NCBI RefSeq assembly: GCF_001550135.1
Contig: NZ_LRUE01000022.1
Coordinates: 297,160 to 361,159, forward strand
Origin: Pseudoalteromonas shioyasakiensis
GTDB taxonomy: Bacteria; Pseudomonadota; Gammaproteobacteria; Enterobacterales; Alteromonadaceae
DNA: 64,000 nucleotides
Direction of reading: 5' to 3'
Below the pieces are notes generated by a model, which saw only the letters and a program-made list of their open reading frames with translations, did no database searches and had not been told where the DNA came from. A program made the position numbers and the translations under genes. Shown here in pieces: positions 22,893 through 33,233 of this stretch (the first letter of the stretch is position 1; each line of letters opens with the position of its first letter).

Positions 22893-25628
22893 TTAGTGAG
22901 CCTGTTGCCAGTTGTCACCGCTGTCGGCTTCAACAATCAGAGGCACATCAAGAGTCGCGGCTTCTGACATTAGCTTACAAATTTCAGCTTTATAGTCGTC
23001 AACACACTCTTCTTTAATTTCGAACACTAATTCATCGTGCACCTGCATTAGCAGCTTCACTGAACCTTCAGCTTGCTCGTTCACCCACTGATGAACTTTA
23101 AGCATCGCTTTTTTGATGATATCAGCAGCAGTACCTTGCATTGGTGCGTTGATCGCAGCACGTTCAGCGGCTTTACGACGAGCACCGTTACGGGCATTGA
23201 TTTCTGGTAAATGTAAGCGGCGACCAAAAATCGTTTCTACATACCCTTTATCAGCAGCTTTTTCACGAGTTGTTTCCATGTACTCAAGTACGCCAGGGAA
23301 ACGCTCGAAGTATTTATCAATATAATGCTGTGCTTCATGGCGTGGTACATCTAACTGACGTGATAAACCAAACGCCGACATGCCATAAATTAAACCGAAG
23401 TTAACCGCTTTGGCTTTACGACGCATATCGCTGGTAACCTCTTCAAGGCTAACCCCAAAGACTTCTGCCGCCGTAGCACTGTGTACATCTAAACCATTCG
23501 CAAACGCAGTTAATAGGCCTTTATCTTGTGATAAATGCGCCATGATACGTAATTCAATTTGGCTGTAATCGGCAGCCACAATTTTATGGCCAGGTGCAGC
23601 AATAAAGGCTTCACGAATACGGCGCCCTTCTTCTGAACGAATTGGAATATTCTGTAAGTTAGGATCCGTTGAGCTTAAACGCCCTGTTGCTGTTACAGCT
23701 TGATGGTAAGAGGTATGCACTCGCTTAGTGCGCTCATCAACCATTAGCGGAAGTTTATCTGTGTAGGTTGATTTAAGTTTAGATAAACCACGGTGCTCAA
23801 TAATCACTTTTGGTAATGGATAATCATGGGCAAGTTCTTGCAATACTTCTTCTGCTGTCGAAGGTGCACCCTTAGGTGTTTTCTTAATAACAGGCAGCTC
23901 AAGTTTTTCAAACAAAATAGCTTGCAGTTGTTTAGGTGAGCCTAAGTTAAATTTTTCACCTGCAATATCATAAGCTTCTTGCTCAAGCTCTAACAGGCGT
24001 TCACCTAAACGTTGGCTATGAGCTGCAAGCATGTTGCTATCAATTGCAACACCAGTGCGCTCAATATCAGAAAGCACTGTGACAAGTGGTAACTCAATAT
24101 CTTCGAATACTGATTTCAACTGGCTATCGGCATCAATTTTTGGCCATAACACTTGGTGAAGGCGTAGCGTTATATCGGCATCTTCAGCAGCATAAGGCGC
24201 CGCTTTTTCTAGCTCAATTTGGTTAAACGTTAACTGCTTTTTACCTTTACCGGCAATATCTTCAAAGCTGATATTTTTGTGACCAAGGTATTTCAGTGCC
24301 AGTGAATCCATATCATGGCGGCTACCTACACTATTAAAGACATACGACTCCAACATAGTGTCGTATTTAATACCCTTTAACTCGAAGCCCGCATTCGCTA
24401 ACACGCTTTTATCGTACTTAAGGTTTTGCCCCACTTTCGCTTTGTTTTCGTCAGCTAAGATTGGGCCAATTTTTGCCATTACGGTTTCTAAGCTTAATTG
24501 CTCTGGCGCATCAGGGTAATCGTGAGCAACCGGAAGATAAGCCGCTTCACCCGCCTTAACCGCAAAGCTCATACCAACCAATTGCGCTTGCATATAATCA
24601 AGGCTGGTTGTTTCAGTATCAAAAGCAAACAATTCGGCGTCATTTAACTGCGCCACTAAGGTATCAAGTTGCTCTTCAGTTAAAATAGTTTCGTAGTGTG
24701 CATCAGCAACTTTTGGTAGTTCGTTAGCTTCAGTTGGCACATCTAAATGCGTGTCAGCGTCTTTAGGATTATCAAGTAGCTCAGCTAACCAACGGCGGAA
24801 CTCACATTCACCATAAAGTGCAATCAATTCGTCACGATTAGGCTCTTGCAGCTTAAAAGTTTCAAGATCTGACTCAACCTCAACATCACACTTAATTGTT
24901 GCTAATTCATAGCTAAGTGGCAGATGATCAAGTGCTGCAGCAAGTTTTTCACCAATCTTGCCTTTAATTTCACCTGCATGATCAATGACACCTTGCAATG
25001 ATCCATATTTTTGTAACCATTTCACTGCGGTTTTTGGACCACAGCCATCAACACCTGGGATGTTATCGACCTTATCACCCATTAAAGCAAGGTAATCAAT
25101 GATCAACTCCGGACCAACACCAAACTTCTCAACCACGGTTTCTGGATCTGAAATGCTATCTGTCATGGTATTGATCAGCGTAACATGCTCATTAACAAGC
25201 TGCGCCATATCTTTATCGCCTGTTGAGATCAGTACATGACGCTGCTGCTCTGACGCTATGCGCGCAAAGGTACCAATAACATCGTCAGCCTCAACACCTT
25301 CAATACTAATCAGTGGGAAACCCATTGCTTTAATAATGTTATGTAGTGGTGCGATCTGTGTGCGTAAGTCATCCGGCATTGGCGGACGATTCGCTTTGTA
25401 CTCACTGTACATGTCATTTCTGAAGGTTTTACCCTTGGCATCAAATACCACCACCATGTGCGACGGATCATATTGCTTGATCAAACTCTTAAGCATATTA
25501 ACTACGCCATAGATTGCGCCTGTCGCTTCACCTTTTGAGTTAGTAAGGTGCGGTGGCGAATGGTATGCACGGAATAAATAAGAAGAACCATCTACAAGAA
25601 TAAGTGGATTTTCAGGGATCTGAGCCAT
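22893..25628 (-). CDS. polA: DNA polymerase I
   Basis: The product is 911 aa. An N-terminal 5'-3' exonuclease domain (LILVDGSSYLFRAYH, then VFDAKGKTFRND, ISTGDKDMAQLV) is followed by a 3'-5' exonuclease with the acidic motif FAFDTETTS. A family A polymerase has motif A DYSQIELRI, motif B RRKAKAVNFGLIYG and motif C MQVHDELVFE. Functions are Okazaki fragment maturation and gap repair. The frame opens 20 codons earlier, but ATG 25628 gives the standard start MAQIPENPLILVDG. It is monocistronic. Confidence 0.97.
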   Translation of the reverse strand: MAQIPENPLILVDGSSYLFRAYHSPPHLTNSKGEATGAIYGVVNMLKSLIKQYDPSHMVVVFDAKGKTFRNDMYSEYKANRPPMPDDLRTQIAPLHNIIKAMGFPLISIEGVEADDVIGTFARIASEQQRHVLISTGDKDMAQLVNEHVTLINTMTDSISDPETVVEKFGVGPELIIDYLALMGDKVDNIPGVDGCGPKTAVKWLQKYGSLQGVIDHAGEIKGKIGEKLAAALDHLPLSYELATIKCDVEVESDLETFKLQEPNRDELIALYGECEFRRWLAELLDNPKDADTHLDVPTEANELPKVADAHYETILTEEQLDTLVAQLNDAELFAFDTETTSLDYMQAQLVGMSFAVKAGEAAYLPVAHDYPDAPEQLSLETVMAKIGPILADENKAKVGQNLKYDKSVLANAGFELKGIKYDTMLESYVFNSVGSRHDMDSLALKYLGHKNISFEDIAGKGKKQLTFNQIELEKAAPYAAEDADITLRLHQVLWPKIDADSQLKSVFEDIELPLVTVLSDIERTGVAIDSNMLAAHSQRLGERLLELEQEAYDIAGEKFNLGSPKQLQAILFEKLELPVIKKTPKGAPSTAEEVLQELAHDYPLPKVIIEHRGLSKLKSTYTDKLPLMVDERTKRVHTSYHQAVTATGRLSSTDPNLQNIPIRSEEGRRIREAFIAAPGHKIVAADYSQIELRIMAHLSQDKGLLTAFANGLDVHSATAAEVFGVSLEEVTSDMRRKAKAVNFGLIYGMSAFGLSRQLDVPRHEAQHYIDKYFERFPGVLEYMETTREKAADKGYVETIFGRRLHLPEINARNGARRKAAERAAINAPMQGTAADIIKKAMLKVHQWVNEQAEGSVKLLMQVHDELVFEIKEECVDDYKAEICKLMSEAATLDVPLIVEADSGDNWQQAH

Positions 25629-25740
25629 GGTGAAATTGGATCCTAATTGAATAACATTAAATTGTTTGTAAGCATGCCATAAGGCCATGAAGAAAACGAC
25701 TGTGAATTATTAACCAATAAAGGTTTATGACAGAGCAAGC

Positions 25741-25762
25741 TGTGGATAACTTTGTAGATAAC
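25741..25762 (-). promoter_or_regulatory. Two DnaA-box-like sites upstream of polA
   Basis: TGTGGATAA at 25741-25749 is the complement of the perfect DnaA box TTATCCACA, and TGTAGATAA follows at 25754-25762 with one mismatch. The gap 25629-26139 also holds a 10-bp hairpin at 26061-26086. DnaA control of polA is only a possibility. Confidence 0.4.
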
Positions 25763-26060
25763 AGACAGAGCTAGTTCTCCCGAAATGAAAAAACATTTAG
25801 GAAAATTTTATAAGTTCATGTTTTGATTTAAAAAAGATATTACGGCGTTCTTTTTTTATTATTTTTGTCCGATGTGGAAAACGGTTTTAGTAGCGATAAC
25901 CTTTTGCTTATTCGATACCGAATTAACATCCCTTTTCATAACCGGAGGAGTATTCTAGCATAATGGATCAAAGATCATAGCGATCCTTTATACTTTTTTT
26001 TTCGTTAGTAATTTATAAAAAGGCATAAACGGCTATTCATCATGCTTTGCGAGTTATCAA

Positions 26061-26086
26061 GCGACAAAATTTTTTTATTTTGTCGC
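26061..26086. terminator. Hairpin upstream of elbB
   Basis: GCGACAAAAT / ATTTTGTCGC with a TTTTTT loop. There is no obvious gene for it to terminate; it could be a stable structure in the elbB leader or the end of a small transcript. Confidence 0.35.
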
Positions 26087-26139
26087 CATGCTCGTATCCT
26101 TGTTAAACTAAAGCTAGTCGCATTAAGGAGAGTTCAAAA

Positions 26140-26790
26140 ATGAAAAAAGTTGCTGTAATTTTAGCTGGTTGCGGTGTTTACGACGGCGCAGAAATCAATG
26201 AAGCCGTATTAACCTTATTACATATCGCAAAAGCAGGCGCGAGCTATCAATGCTTCGCACCCAATATCGACCAAATGCACACCATTAATCACCTAACCGG
26301 TGAAGAAATGACTCCTAACCGTAATGTGTTAGTTGAAGCTGCGCGTATTGCCCGTGGTGAAATTAAAGCGCTGACTGAGCTAAATGTAGATGAATTCGAT
26401 GCCTTGATCGTACCAGGTGGCTTTGGGGCCGCGAAAAACCTATCTGACTTTGCTGTTAAAGGCGCAGATGCCCAAGTTCAAGGTGATGTACTGACAACTG
26501 CGAAGGGCTTTGTCGATGCCAACAAAGCAGCAGGTTATATATGTATTGCTCCTGCCATGCTGCCGCTTATTTATGGTAAAGGTGTAAAAACAACCATTGG
26601 TAACGATGCAGACACCGCTGCCGCTATCGAGCAACTCGGCGGAGCGCACCAAGGCTGTGCTGTGGATGATATCGTTGTCGATTCTCAGCATAAAGTGGTC
26701 ACAACCCCAGCCTATATGTTGGCCCAAAGCATTTTAGATGCTGATGCGGGTATCGAAAAATTGGTTAACAAAGTATTAGAGCTTGCTTAA
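26140..26790 (+). CDS. elbB: Isoprenoid biosynthesis glyoxalase ElbB (DJ-1/PfpI superfamily)
   Basis: The product is 216 aa, collinear with E. coli ElbB: AVILAGCGVYDGAEINEAVL, then HLTGEEMTPNRNVLVEAARI, IVPGGFGAAKNLS, CIAPAMLPLI and VTTPAYMLAQ. Members of this superfamily are class I glutamine-amidotransferase-like; E. coli ElbB has glyoxalase-type activity and was linked to lycopene yield. Cys near residue 135 (ICIAPAM) is at the nucleophile elbow. It is a single gene with its own terminator and a purine-rich ribosome binding site (AAGGAGAG). Confidence 0.93.
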   Translation: MKKVAVILAGCGVYDGAEINEAVLTLLHIAKAGASYQCFAPNIDQMHTINHLTGEEMTPNRNVLVEAARIARGEIKALTELNVDEFDALIVPGGFGAAKNLSDFAVKGADAQVQGDVLTTAKGFVDANKAAGYICIAPAMLPLIYGKGVKTTIGNDADTAAAIEQLGGAHQGCAVDDIVVDSQHKVVTTPAYMLAQSILDADAGIEKLVNKVLELA

Positions 26791-26803
26791 ACATCAAGCT
26801 AGG

Positions 26804-26828
26804 AGCCAGTATTTAATGCTGGCTTTTC
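26804..26828 (+). terminator. Terminator of elbB
   Basis: AGCCAG / CTGGCT stem with a 9-base loop followed by TTTC TT. Confidence 0.6.
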
Positions 26829-26972
26829 TTGCGCTAACGCAAAAAAATGACGGTTTTTCTCAAGAAAAAGCCTTTTAGATCATTTTATAAATTGTGGCTT
26901 AGCGTTATAATCGTTCTAATTTCCGTCAGATATCGTGATTGATCACGTTCAAATCGAAGTGAGCAAGGCAAA

Positions 26973-27365
26973 ATGAAAAAACTCTCAGCTGCATTATTAC
27001 TGCTAGCAACAACGGCATATGCACAAGCGTATGACAACTCTTTGACTGAAGATGCAATTAAAAAGCGTCTAGCGCCAATTGGTTCTGTATATCTAGAAGG
27101 TGATAAAGCTGCGGTCGCTGCTGAACCTACAGGTCCTCGTTCTGGTGAACAAGTTTACCAAGCAGCATGTTTTGCTTGTCATGGTACTGGCGCACTAGGT
27201 GCACCTAAATCAGCTGATGATTGGGCTCCTCGTATTGCTAAAGGCATGGACACTCTACTTGACCATGCAATCAACGGTTTCAACGCGATGCCTCCTAAAG
27301 GTACGTGTATGGACTGTTCTGATGAAGAGATCAGCGCTGCTATCGATTTCATGACTAGCAAGTAA
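26973..27365 (+). CDS. Cytochrome c5
   Basis: The product is 130 aa with a signal peptide (MKKLSAALLLLATTAYAQA). One haem motif is CFACHGTG. The second pair, CMDCSDEE, is the disulfide cysteine pair specific to cytochrome c5. The axial Met is in NAMPPKG. It carries electrons in the periplasm toward terminal oxidases. A -10-like TATAAT lies at 26906-26911, and an FNR-like sequence TTGATCACGTTCAA lies at 26939-26952, downstream of the likely start, where it would act as a repressor site if real. Confidence 0.93.
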   Translation: MKKLSAALLLLATTAYAQAYDNSLTEDAIKKRLAPIGSVYLEGDKAAVAAEPTGPRSGEQVYQAACFACHGTGALGAPKSADDWAPRIAKGMDTLLDHAINGFNAMPPKGTCMDCSDEEISAAIDFMTSK

Positions 27366-27383
27366 CAGTTTAAAACTAATACT

Positions 27384-27413
27384 AAGGGCTTAATTTTATT
27401 AAGCCCTTTTTTT
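27384..27413 (+). terminator. Terminator of cytochrome c5
   Basis: AAGGGCTTAA / TTAAGCCCTT stem with a 5-base loop, then seven T's. Confidence 0.9.
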
Positions 27414-27565
27414 GTGCCTGCTTTTAGCCGCTAGACTAATGCTGTAGCCAAATACGCCCCATCATAAATTACTATTTTGTTAACACCTGTTACTTGACGA
27501 TCTAATAAAAAAGTGGAACTATAAAGGACGAAATTTAAACAACAATAAGATCTGGTTCTAAATCA

Positions 27566-30130
27566 TTGGAAGATTCAGCAACACACATTGATAAGCTAGG
27601 CCGAAAAAATGCTCGCTTAAAATCGCTTTTACAAAAGTATAAGCAATCACATCACTTGCAACATGCTCTTTTACAATTATCAGAGCAAGCAAGCACTGTT
27701 GCCGAATTAACCCTGCTCTACCCTGCTATCCACAATATTCTGCAAGACTATATTCCAAGTAAAAACTTCTTCGTTGTGTTGCATAACCCGGTTTACGATA
27801 ACCTTGAGCTATCTTATTTCGCCGATGAAAAAGATGGTCTTTCAGTACCGTTAAAATATGAGCAGTACTTTAAAGAAGGCCTCACAGGTTACGTATTTAA
27901 ACAAGGTAAAACCTGTTACTTTACCAAACAACAAACAGAGCAAGCGGTTGAACAAGGCTTACTTAAGTGCTTTGGTACGCCAGCTGAGCATTGGGTTGGA
28001 GTGCCCGTCTATCGCGATAAAGTCATTATTGGAGTCATGGTCGCGCAAAGCTATGACAATAAACAAGGCTATTCGGAGCAGCAAATTGAGTTGCTCGAAG
28101 CGATGTCATTATATTTGGCGACAGCAATTGAACGAGTAAAAAAACGTGAGCTGCTCGAATCTGAAGTAAAAATTCGCACCCGTGCACTGACACAAAGTAA
28201 CCAAGCACTGAACGACGAAATTCAACAACGTAAAAGTGCGCTAGAACGTCAACAGATCTTATTTAAAATATCAGAGCTGGCAACACAAAGTAAAAACCTC
28301 GACGATGTATATCTGCATGTACATAACATTATCAAAACCATTACCTATGCAGATAACTTATACATCGCATTGTATGACCAAAAGTCACATTGGTTAAGTT
28401 TCCCTTACTGCGTCGATGAATTTAACGATAATGGTAAACCAAGGCCATTTGCTAAAGGCTACAGTGAACTAGTGCTCAGCACTGAAAAGTGCCAAGTCAT
28501 AGACAGTGAAAGAGCAAAAGAGCTTATTAAGCTAGGCGTTATAGAAAGACCCGTTAATGTACCACCAGAGCGCACCGCGACGAGTTGGTTAGGTGCGCCG
28601 CTTAAAACCTCGCAAGGCGTTATAGGCCTCATTGTTTGCCAAGCTTATAACAATAAACATGAATTTAGTCAGGATGATTGTGAGCTAATCACCTTTGTAT
28701 CGCATCAAATTGCTAACGTTATTCAAACTCACCTAGCCAACCAAGAGTTAAAGCTTAGTCACCAAAAGCTTGAGCACCGGGTCACTGAAAAAACCAAAGA
28801 ACTTCGCCAAGCCAATATGCACCTGCAAATGCAAATTGAAGAGCGTAAAAAAATAGAACAACAGCTGTATCACGATGCACACCATGACTCACTAACCAGT
28901 TTACCGAATCGCAGTTTATTCTTAACTCAGCTTGAAAAAACATTGCAGCACTACCAGCGCTACCCAGAGCAGCAGTTTGCAGTGCTATTTATTGACCTTG
29001 ATAAATTTAAAGACATTAACGATCACCTTGGTCACCAAGCAGGCGATCAATTTTTAATTGGTGTTGCTGAGTCTTTCTCGCATTGTATTCGTGAGCATGA
29101 TTTGCTTGCACGTTTAGGTGGTGATGAGTTTGTGATATTGCTCACTCACTTAACAGAGCAACAGCAAGCCCAAGATGTCGCCAAACGTATTATCGAAATT
29201 ATGAGAAAACCTTTCTGTATGAAGGGTCAGTGTATTCAAAGTGGTGCCAGTATTGGTATTACTTACTCAAAACCAAGCTACAAGCACACCGATGAAATTA
29301 TACGTGATGCGGATGCAGCCATGTATTACGCGAAAAATGCAGGCCGTAATCGCTTTGAATGCTTCCATCCGCTGCTTAATGCCAGCAATGTGCAACATGA
29401 TGCTGACAATATGCATCACTTAGATGATTTGCCTATGCACTTTAGAAGTGCCGAAATCATTACCTTGGATGAACAAACTCGCTCAGAATCTTTACTCGAA
29501 GCATTTGGTGAACACCCAGTACTTGGTAGCACCAGCTTTGAAGTACTTAAGAAGTTTGCAACCGATAGAGTTCAGCACTTTGAGGTTGAACTTAATTTAT
29601 TAAAACAAGCCTTCAGCTTAGTAAGTGACAGTAATCTAGAAAAAGTATTATTCCCTTGCTCTGGTTTAGTGCTTGAACGTATTAATTTTCAAGCACTGTG
29701 TAAGCTACTAAAAGCTCACGATGCGAATAGAATGTGTTTATTATTCAACGAACAAGAAATTCGTTATGCATCAGCGGTACAAATTGAAAATTTAAAAAAC
29801 TTGGTCGCACAAGGATTTTCGATTGGTTTGAATGAATTTGCTAAAGATCGCTGTGAATTAAACTTACTGACTGAGTTCCAATTCGATTACTTGTTATTAA
29901 GTTCAACGTTCAGTAAGCGAGTACTACAGCAAGAAAACTATCACCTACAACTGCAAGGTGTGCTGGCGATTACTAAGCTGCAAAATATCCAAGTAATCGC
30001 GAAAGGCCCGTCAATTTTTAACTACCGCACGTTACTCGATAAGCACGGATTGTCATTGTTTATTGGTAAGCAACATGCGCTGGCGCCCTTCGAACACGAA
30101 GCACCGAGCGCACAATTTATTACTTCTTAA
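27566..30130 (+). CDS. GAF-GAF-GGDEF protein with degenerate EAL domain
   Basis: The product is 854 aa. A coiled-coil N-terminus, a first GAF domain at about 45-190, a helical linker, a second GAF at about 225-390 and a long coiled coil precede a GGDEF domain at about 435-595. The active site [11 protein letters not shown] is intact, and REHD five residues before it is the product-inhibition I-site. The last 200 residues look like an EAL fold ([24 protein letters not shown]) but lack the EAL motif and metal residues. It is a likely diguanylate cyclase with a catalytically dead phosphodiesterase tail. The start is TTG 27566, and no in-frame ATG fits. Its end overlaps rep by 11 bp, convergent. 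Confidence 0.88.
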   Translation: MEDSATHIDKLGRKNARLKSLLQKYKQSHHLQHALLQLSEQASTVAELTLLYPAIHNILQDYIPSKNFFVVLHNPVYDNLELSYFADEKDGLSVPLKYEQYFKEGLTGYVFKQGKTCYFTKQQTEQAVEQGLLKCFGTPAEHWVGVPVYRDKVIIGVMVAQSYDNKQGYSEQQIELLEAMSLYLATAIERVKKRELLESEVKIRTRALTQSNQALNDEIQQRKSALERQQILFKISELATQSKNLDDVYLHVHNIIKTITYADNLYIALYDQKSHWLSFPYCVDEFNDNGKPRPFAKGYSELVLSTEKCQVIDSERAKELIKLGVIERPVNVPPERTATSWLGAPLKTSQGVIGLIVCQAYNNKHEFSQDDCELITFVSHQIANVIQTHLANQELKLSHQKLEHRVTEKTKELRQANMHLQMQIEERKKIEQQLYHDAHHDSLTSLPNRSLFLTQLEKTLQHYQRYPEQQFAVLFIDLDKFKDINDHLGHQAGDQFLIGVAESFSHCIREHDLLARLGGDEFVILLTHLTEQQQAQDVAKRIIEIMRKPFCMKGQCIQSGASIGITYSKPSYKHTDEIIRDADAAMYYAKNAGRNRFECFHPLLNASNVQHDADNMHHLDDLPMHFRSAEIITLDEQTRSESLLEAFGEHPVLGSTSFEVLKKFATDRVQHFEVELNLLKQAFSLVSDSNLEKVLFPCSGLVLERINFQALCKLLKAHDANRMCLLFNEQEIRYASAVQIENLKNLVAQGFSIGLNEFAKDRCELNLLTEFQFDYLLLSSTFSKRVLQQENYHLQLQGVLAITKLQNIQVIAKGPSIFNYRTLLDKHGLSLFIGKQHALAPFEHEAPSAQFITS

Positions 30131-32132
30131 GCATTGCTCTTAGATTAGCTACACGAGCTTGGCCTTTTTCCATGCGCTCAGCCTGTGAAGAGGGTGGCTT
30201 TTTCGCTTCGAAGGCTAAATCATCTTGTGGTAACTCCTGCACAAAGCGACTGAGCTCTGTATCTGAGGTTTCACCAAATTGACGACGTAACTTAGCATAA
30301 GTCATTACCAGCTCTTGCTGTGCACGCGTAATACCTACATAAGCAAGACGACGCTCTTCTTCAACGTTATCTTCATCGATACTTACTTGGTGCGGTAATA
30401 AACCCTCTTCCATGCCAACCATAAACACATACGGATACTCCAAACCTTTTGAAGCATGCAGTGTTAGTAATTGTACCGCGTCAGATTCGTCTTCTTCTTC
30501 GTTGCGTTCAAGCATATCGCGCAGGGTCAGTTTACTAACCACTTCAGCAAGGTTCAGCGGCGGGTTGTCTGCGTCCCCTGTTAGCATGTCGGTGATCCAA
30601 CGATAAAGCTCTGAAACGTTTTTCATGCGCATTTCAGCTGCTTTTGCACTCGGTGATGACTCATAAAGGTATGCTTCGTAGTTAATTTGCCTAACTAACT
30701 CTTTCACAGCCTCAAGGGTATCGCCCCGTACCGCATTATCAGAAAGCTCAACCACCCAGCGGGCAAAACCAGCTAAAGCATTAAAACCACGGCCCTTTAA
30801 TCTGTGCGCAAGCTCAGGCTCAAAACAGGCAGCAAATAAGCTGATATGCTTTTCATTAGCAAGGGTGCCTAGTTTTTCAAGTGTGACCGTACCAATCTCA
30901 CGGCGTGGCGTATTTACAATACGTAAAAAGGCATTGTCGTCATCTTGGTTCACCAATAGGCGTAAATACGCCATGATATCTTTAATTTCTGAACGCGAGA
31001 AAAATGACATGCCGCCGCTGATTTTATAGGGAATGCGGTTGCTCATAAGTGCTTTTTCAAACACGCGCGCTTGGTGATTACCACGATATAAAATCGCGTA
31101 ATCTTTATAGCTGGTGCGTTTCATGAATTTATGAGAAATGATCTCAGCCACCACTCGCTCAGATTCATGCTCTTCATCACGACAACCAATCACTTTGATA
31201 GGCTCACCATAGCCAAGCTCACTGAATAGCTTTTTATCAAATTCATGGGGGTTATTAGCAATCAAAATATTCGCCGCTTTTAGAATTCGCCCTGCGCTTC
31301 GGTAGTTTTGTTCAAGCTTAATTAAACGTAAGCCCGGAAAATCTTTACTCAATAGCACAAGGTTTTGAGGCTTAGCACCACGCCATGAGTAAATTGATTG
31401 GTCGTCATCGCCTACCACGGTAAAACGAGCTCGCTCACCCACCAGTAGCTTAACCAGCTGATACTGGCTGGTATTAGTATCTTGATACTCATCCACCAGC
31501 AAGTAACGAAAACGCTGTTGCCAACGCTCACGCGCAGTGGCATTTTGGCCTAACAACAAAGTAGGGATCATGATCAGATCATCAAAATCTAGGGCGTTGT
31601 AAGCACGTAATTGATTTTGATAACGCGCATACAGCTGAGCAAACAAGGCTTTTTGCGGCTCACGGGCTTCGCGAACGGCACGCTCTGGTAGAATCAACTC
31701 GTTCTTCCAGCTACCTATTTGCATCTTCAGTAGATTGAGTAGATCTTTGTCTTTTTTAAGTTCTTCTTCGGTCAGCTCAGCTAGTAACTGGTTGGTATCT
31801 TGATCATCAAATAGTGAGAATCCAGGTTTAAAACCTAGCGTCGTTAATTCTTTTTTGATGATCTCAAGCCCAAGGGTATGAAACGTTGAAACCCATAAGC
31901 CTTTCGACTCTTGTTTACCCAAGGTTTGCGTTACACGCTCACGCATTTCTTTTGCAGCTTTATTGGTAAAGGTTACCGCTGCAATATTGCGCGCTTGATA
32001 CTCACACTTTTGCACCAAGTAAGCGATTTTATTAGTAATAACACGCGTTTTACCAGATCCCGCACCGGCTAATACCAGACACGGTCCACTGATATACTTT
32101 ACCGCTTCATCTTGTTTTGGGTTGAGTTTCAT
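30120..32132 (-). CDS. rep: ATP-dependent DNA helicase Rep
   Basis: The product is 670 aa, a superfamily 1A 3'-5' helicase. Motif I is AGAGSGKT, motif Ia [12 protein letters not shown], motif [10 protein letters not shown], motif [17 protein letters not shown], motif [10 protein letters not shown], motif [16 protein letters not shown] and motif [10 protein letters not shown]. The start [11 protein letters not shown] and the length match Rep rather than UvrD. Rep removes roadblocks ahead of replication forks. The 3' end overlaps that of the GGDEF gene on the other strand. Confidence 0.95.
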   Translation of the reverse strand: MKLNPKQDEAVKYISGPCLVLAGAGSGKTRVITNKIAYLVQKCEYQARNIAAVTFTNKAAKEMRERVTQTLGKQESKGLWVSTFHTLGLEIIKKELTTLGFKPGFSLFDDQDTNQLLAELTEEELKKDKDLLNLLKMQIGSWKNELILPERAVREAREPQKALFAQLYARYQNQLRAYNALDFDDLIMIPTLLLGQNATARERWQQRFRYLLVDEYQDTNTSQYQLVKLLVGERARFTVVGDDDQSIYSWRGAKPQNLVLLSKDFPGLRLIKLEQNYRSAGRILKAANILIANNPHEFDKKLFSELGYGEPIKVIGCRDEEHESERVVAEIISHKFMKRTSYKDYAILYRGNHQARVFEKALMSNRIPYKISGGMSFFSRSEIKDIMAYLRLLVNQDDDNAFLRIVNTPRREIGTVTLEKLGTLANEKHISLFAACFEPELAHRLKGRGFNALAGFARWVVELSDNAVRGDTLEAVKELVRQINYEAYLYESSPSAKAAEMRMKNVSELYRWITDMLTGDADNPPLNLAEVVSKLTLRDMLERNEEEDESDAVQLLTLHASKGLEYPYVFMVGMEEGLLPHQVSIDEDNVEEERRLAYVGITRAQQELVMTYAKLRRQFGETSDTELSRFVQELPQDDLAFEAKKPPSSQAERMEKGQARVANLRAMLKK

Positions 32133-32243
32133 AAGCCCCTAAAGAAATTATCCAAAGACAGGACGGGCAATTTTACCGTAATCACTACACTACGCCTAGC
32201 CAATAAGGTAAGATTGTTTTTTTACGTGACTCAAGGGACGAAG

Positions 32244-32507
32244 ATGATCAACCCAGCAAAACTTGAAGAAATCGCTAAGCAAATTACTGATAACATGCCG
32301 CAAGGCGTGAAAAACCTTGCCGAAACAGTTGAAGGCAAAACAAAGCAAGCTATTCAAAACAAACTTGCTGAGATGGACTTTGTAAGCCGTGATGAGTTTG
32401 ATATTCAAAGCCAAGTACTTATTCGTACTCGTGAAAAACTCACTGAGCTTGAAGAGAAAGTTGCATTACTCGAGCAGCAACTTGCTAGCAAACAAGACGA
32501 ACAATAA
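32244..32507 (+). CDS. ubiK: Ubiquinone biosynthesis accessory factor UbiK (YqiC)
   Basis: The product is 87 aa. It starts MINPAKLEEIAKQIT and ends in a leucine-heptad coiled coil (LTELEEKVALLEQQLASKQ), with the conserved FVSRDEFDIQ before it. UbiK works with UbiJ in the soluble Ubi complex. The frame extends upstream, but ATG 32244 follows AAGGGACG and gives the canonical protein. It is divergent from rep and monocistronic, with a strong terminator right after it. Confidence 0.92.
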   Translation: MINPAKLEEIAKQITDNMPQGVKNLAETVEGKTKQAIQNKLAEMDFVSRDEFDIQSQVLIRTREKLTELEEKVALLEQQLASKQDEQ

Positions 32508-32537
32508 AAAAGGAGAGCGAATTAGCTCTCCTTTTTT
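32506..32537. terminator. Bidirectional terminator between ubiK and can
   Basis: AAAAAAGGAGAGC / GCTCTCCTTTTTT with a 6-base loop. Confidence 0.9.
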
Positions 32538-32552
32538 CAATCTACTTCGGAA

Positions 32553-33215
32553 TTAGCTTTTTTCTGCCACGCGTTCAAATACGCGCTTAACGGCAATACC
32601 GTAGGTATCACCAGCTTCTTCTGCACAGGTCACTACCGACTCTAGATCATTAAGATGACCATTCGCTAAGCCATACACCCAACCATGAATTGTTAACTCT
32701 TGGCCTTTCGCCCAAGCATCTTGCACAATGTTAGTACGGCAAACGTTACGTACTTGTTCGATAACGTTTAGTTCAATTAAGCTATTTAAACGCTCTTGTT
32801 CAGGTAATGCATTGAGTTGTTCGATGTGTTTTTCTTTTACATCACCTACGTGGCGTAGCCAGTTATCAATTAAGCCAAAACGTGCTTCGTTTAATACTGC
32901 TTGAACACCACCACAGCCATAGTGACCAACGACCATGATGTGCTTCACTTTCAGTACTTCAACAGCGTATTGCATTACCGAAAGACAGTTATGGTCGGTA
33001 TGCACAACAACATTTGCCACGTTACGGTGAACAAATAGCTCACCCGGTAATAAGTCTACGATTTCGTTTGCAGGTACACGCGAGTCAGAACAACCGATCC
33101 ACAGATACTCTGGATTTTGCTGCATTGATAGAATTTTGAAAAACTCAGGATCATTTTCACTCGTACGCGCTGCCCAACGTTTATTATTCTCGAATAAATT
33201 TTTTAACTTTCTCAT
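32553..33215 (-). CDS. can: Beta-class carbonic anhydrase
   Basis: The product is 220 aa. Zinc ligands are Cys and Asp in GCSDSRVPANEI, and His and Cys in VGHYGCGGVQA. FVHRNVANVV and the C-terminal GWVYGLANGHLNDLES are standard. It interconverts CO2 and bicarbonate in the cytoplasm. The length matches E. coli Can. The upstream methyltransferase gene on the same strand ends 18 bp before it, so they may be co-transcribed. Confidence 0.96.
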   Translation of the reverse strand: MRKLKNLFENNKRWAARTSENDPEFFKILSMQQNPEYLWIGCSDSRVPANEIVDLLPGELFVHRNVANVVVHTDHNCLSVMQYAVEVLKVKHIMVVGHYGCGGVQAVLNEARFGLIDNWLRHVGDVKEKHIEQLNALPEQERLNSLIELNVIEQVRNVCRTNIVQDAWAKGQELTIHGWVYGLANGHLNDLESVVTCAEEAGDTYGIAVKRVFERVAEKS

Positions 33216-33233
33216 TGCGCCTCTTTACGGTAT

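Noticed and set aside
26939..26952. An FNR activator site for cytochrome c5
   Set aside because: It lies downstream of the best -10 element and only about 20 bp from the start codon, so activation from there is unlikely.
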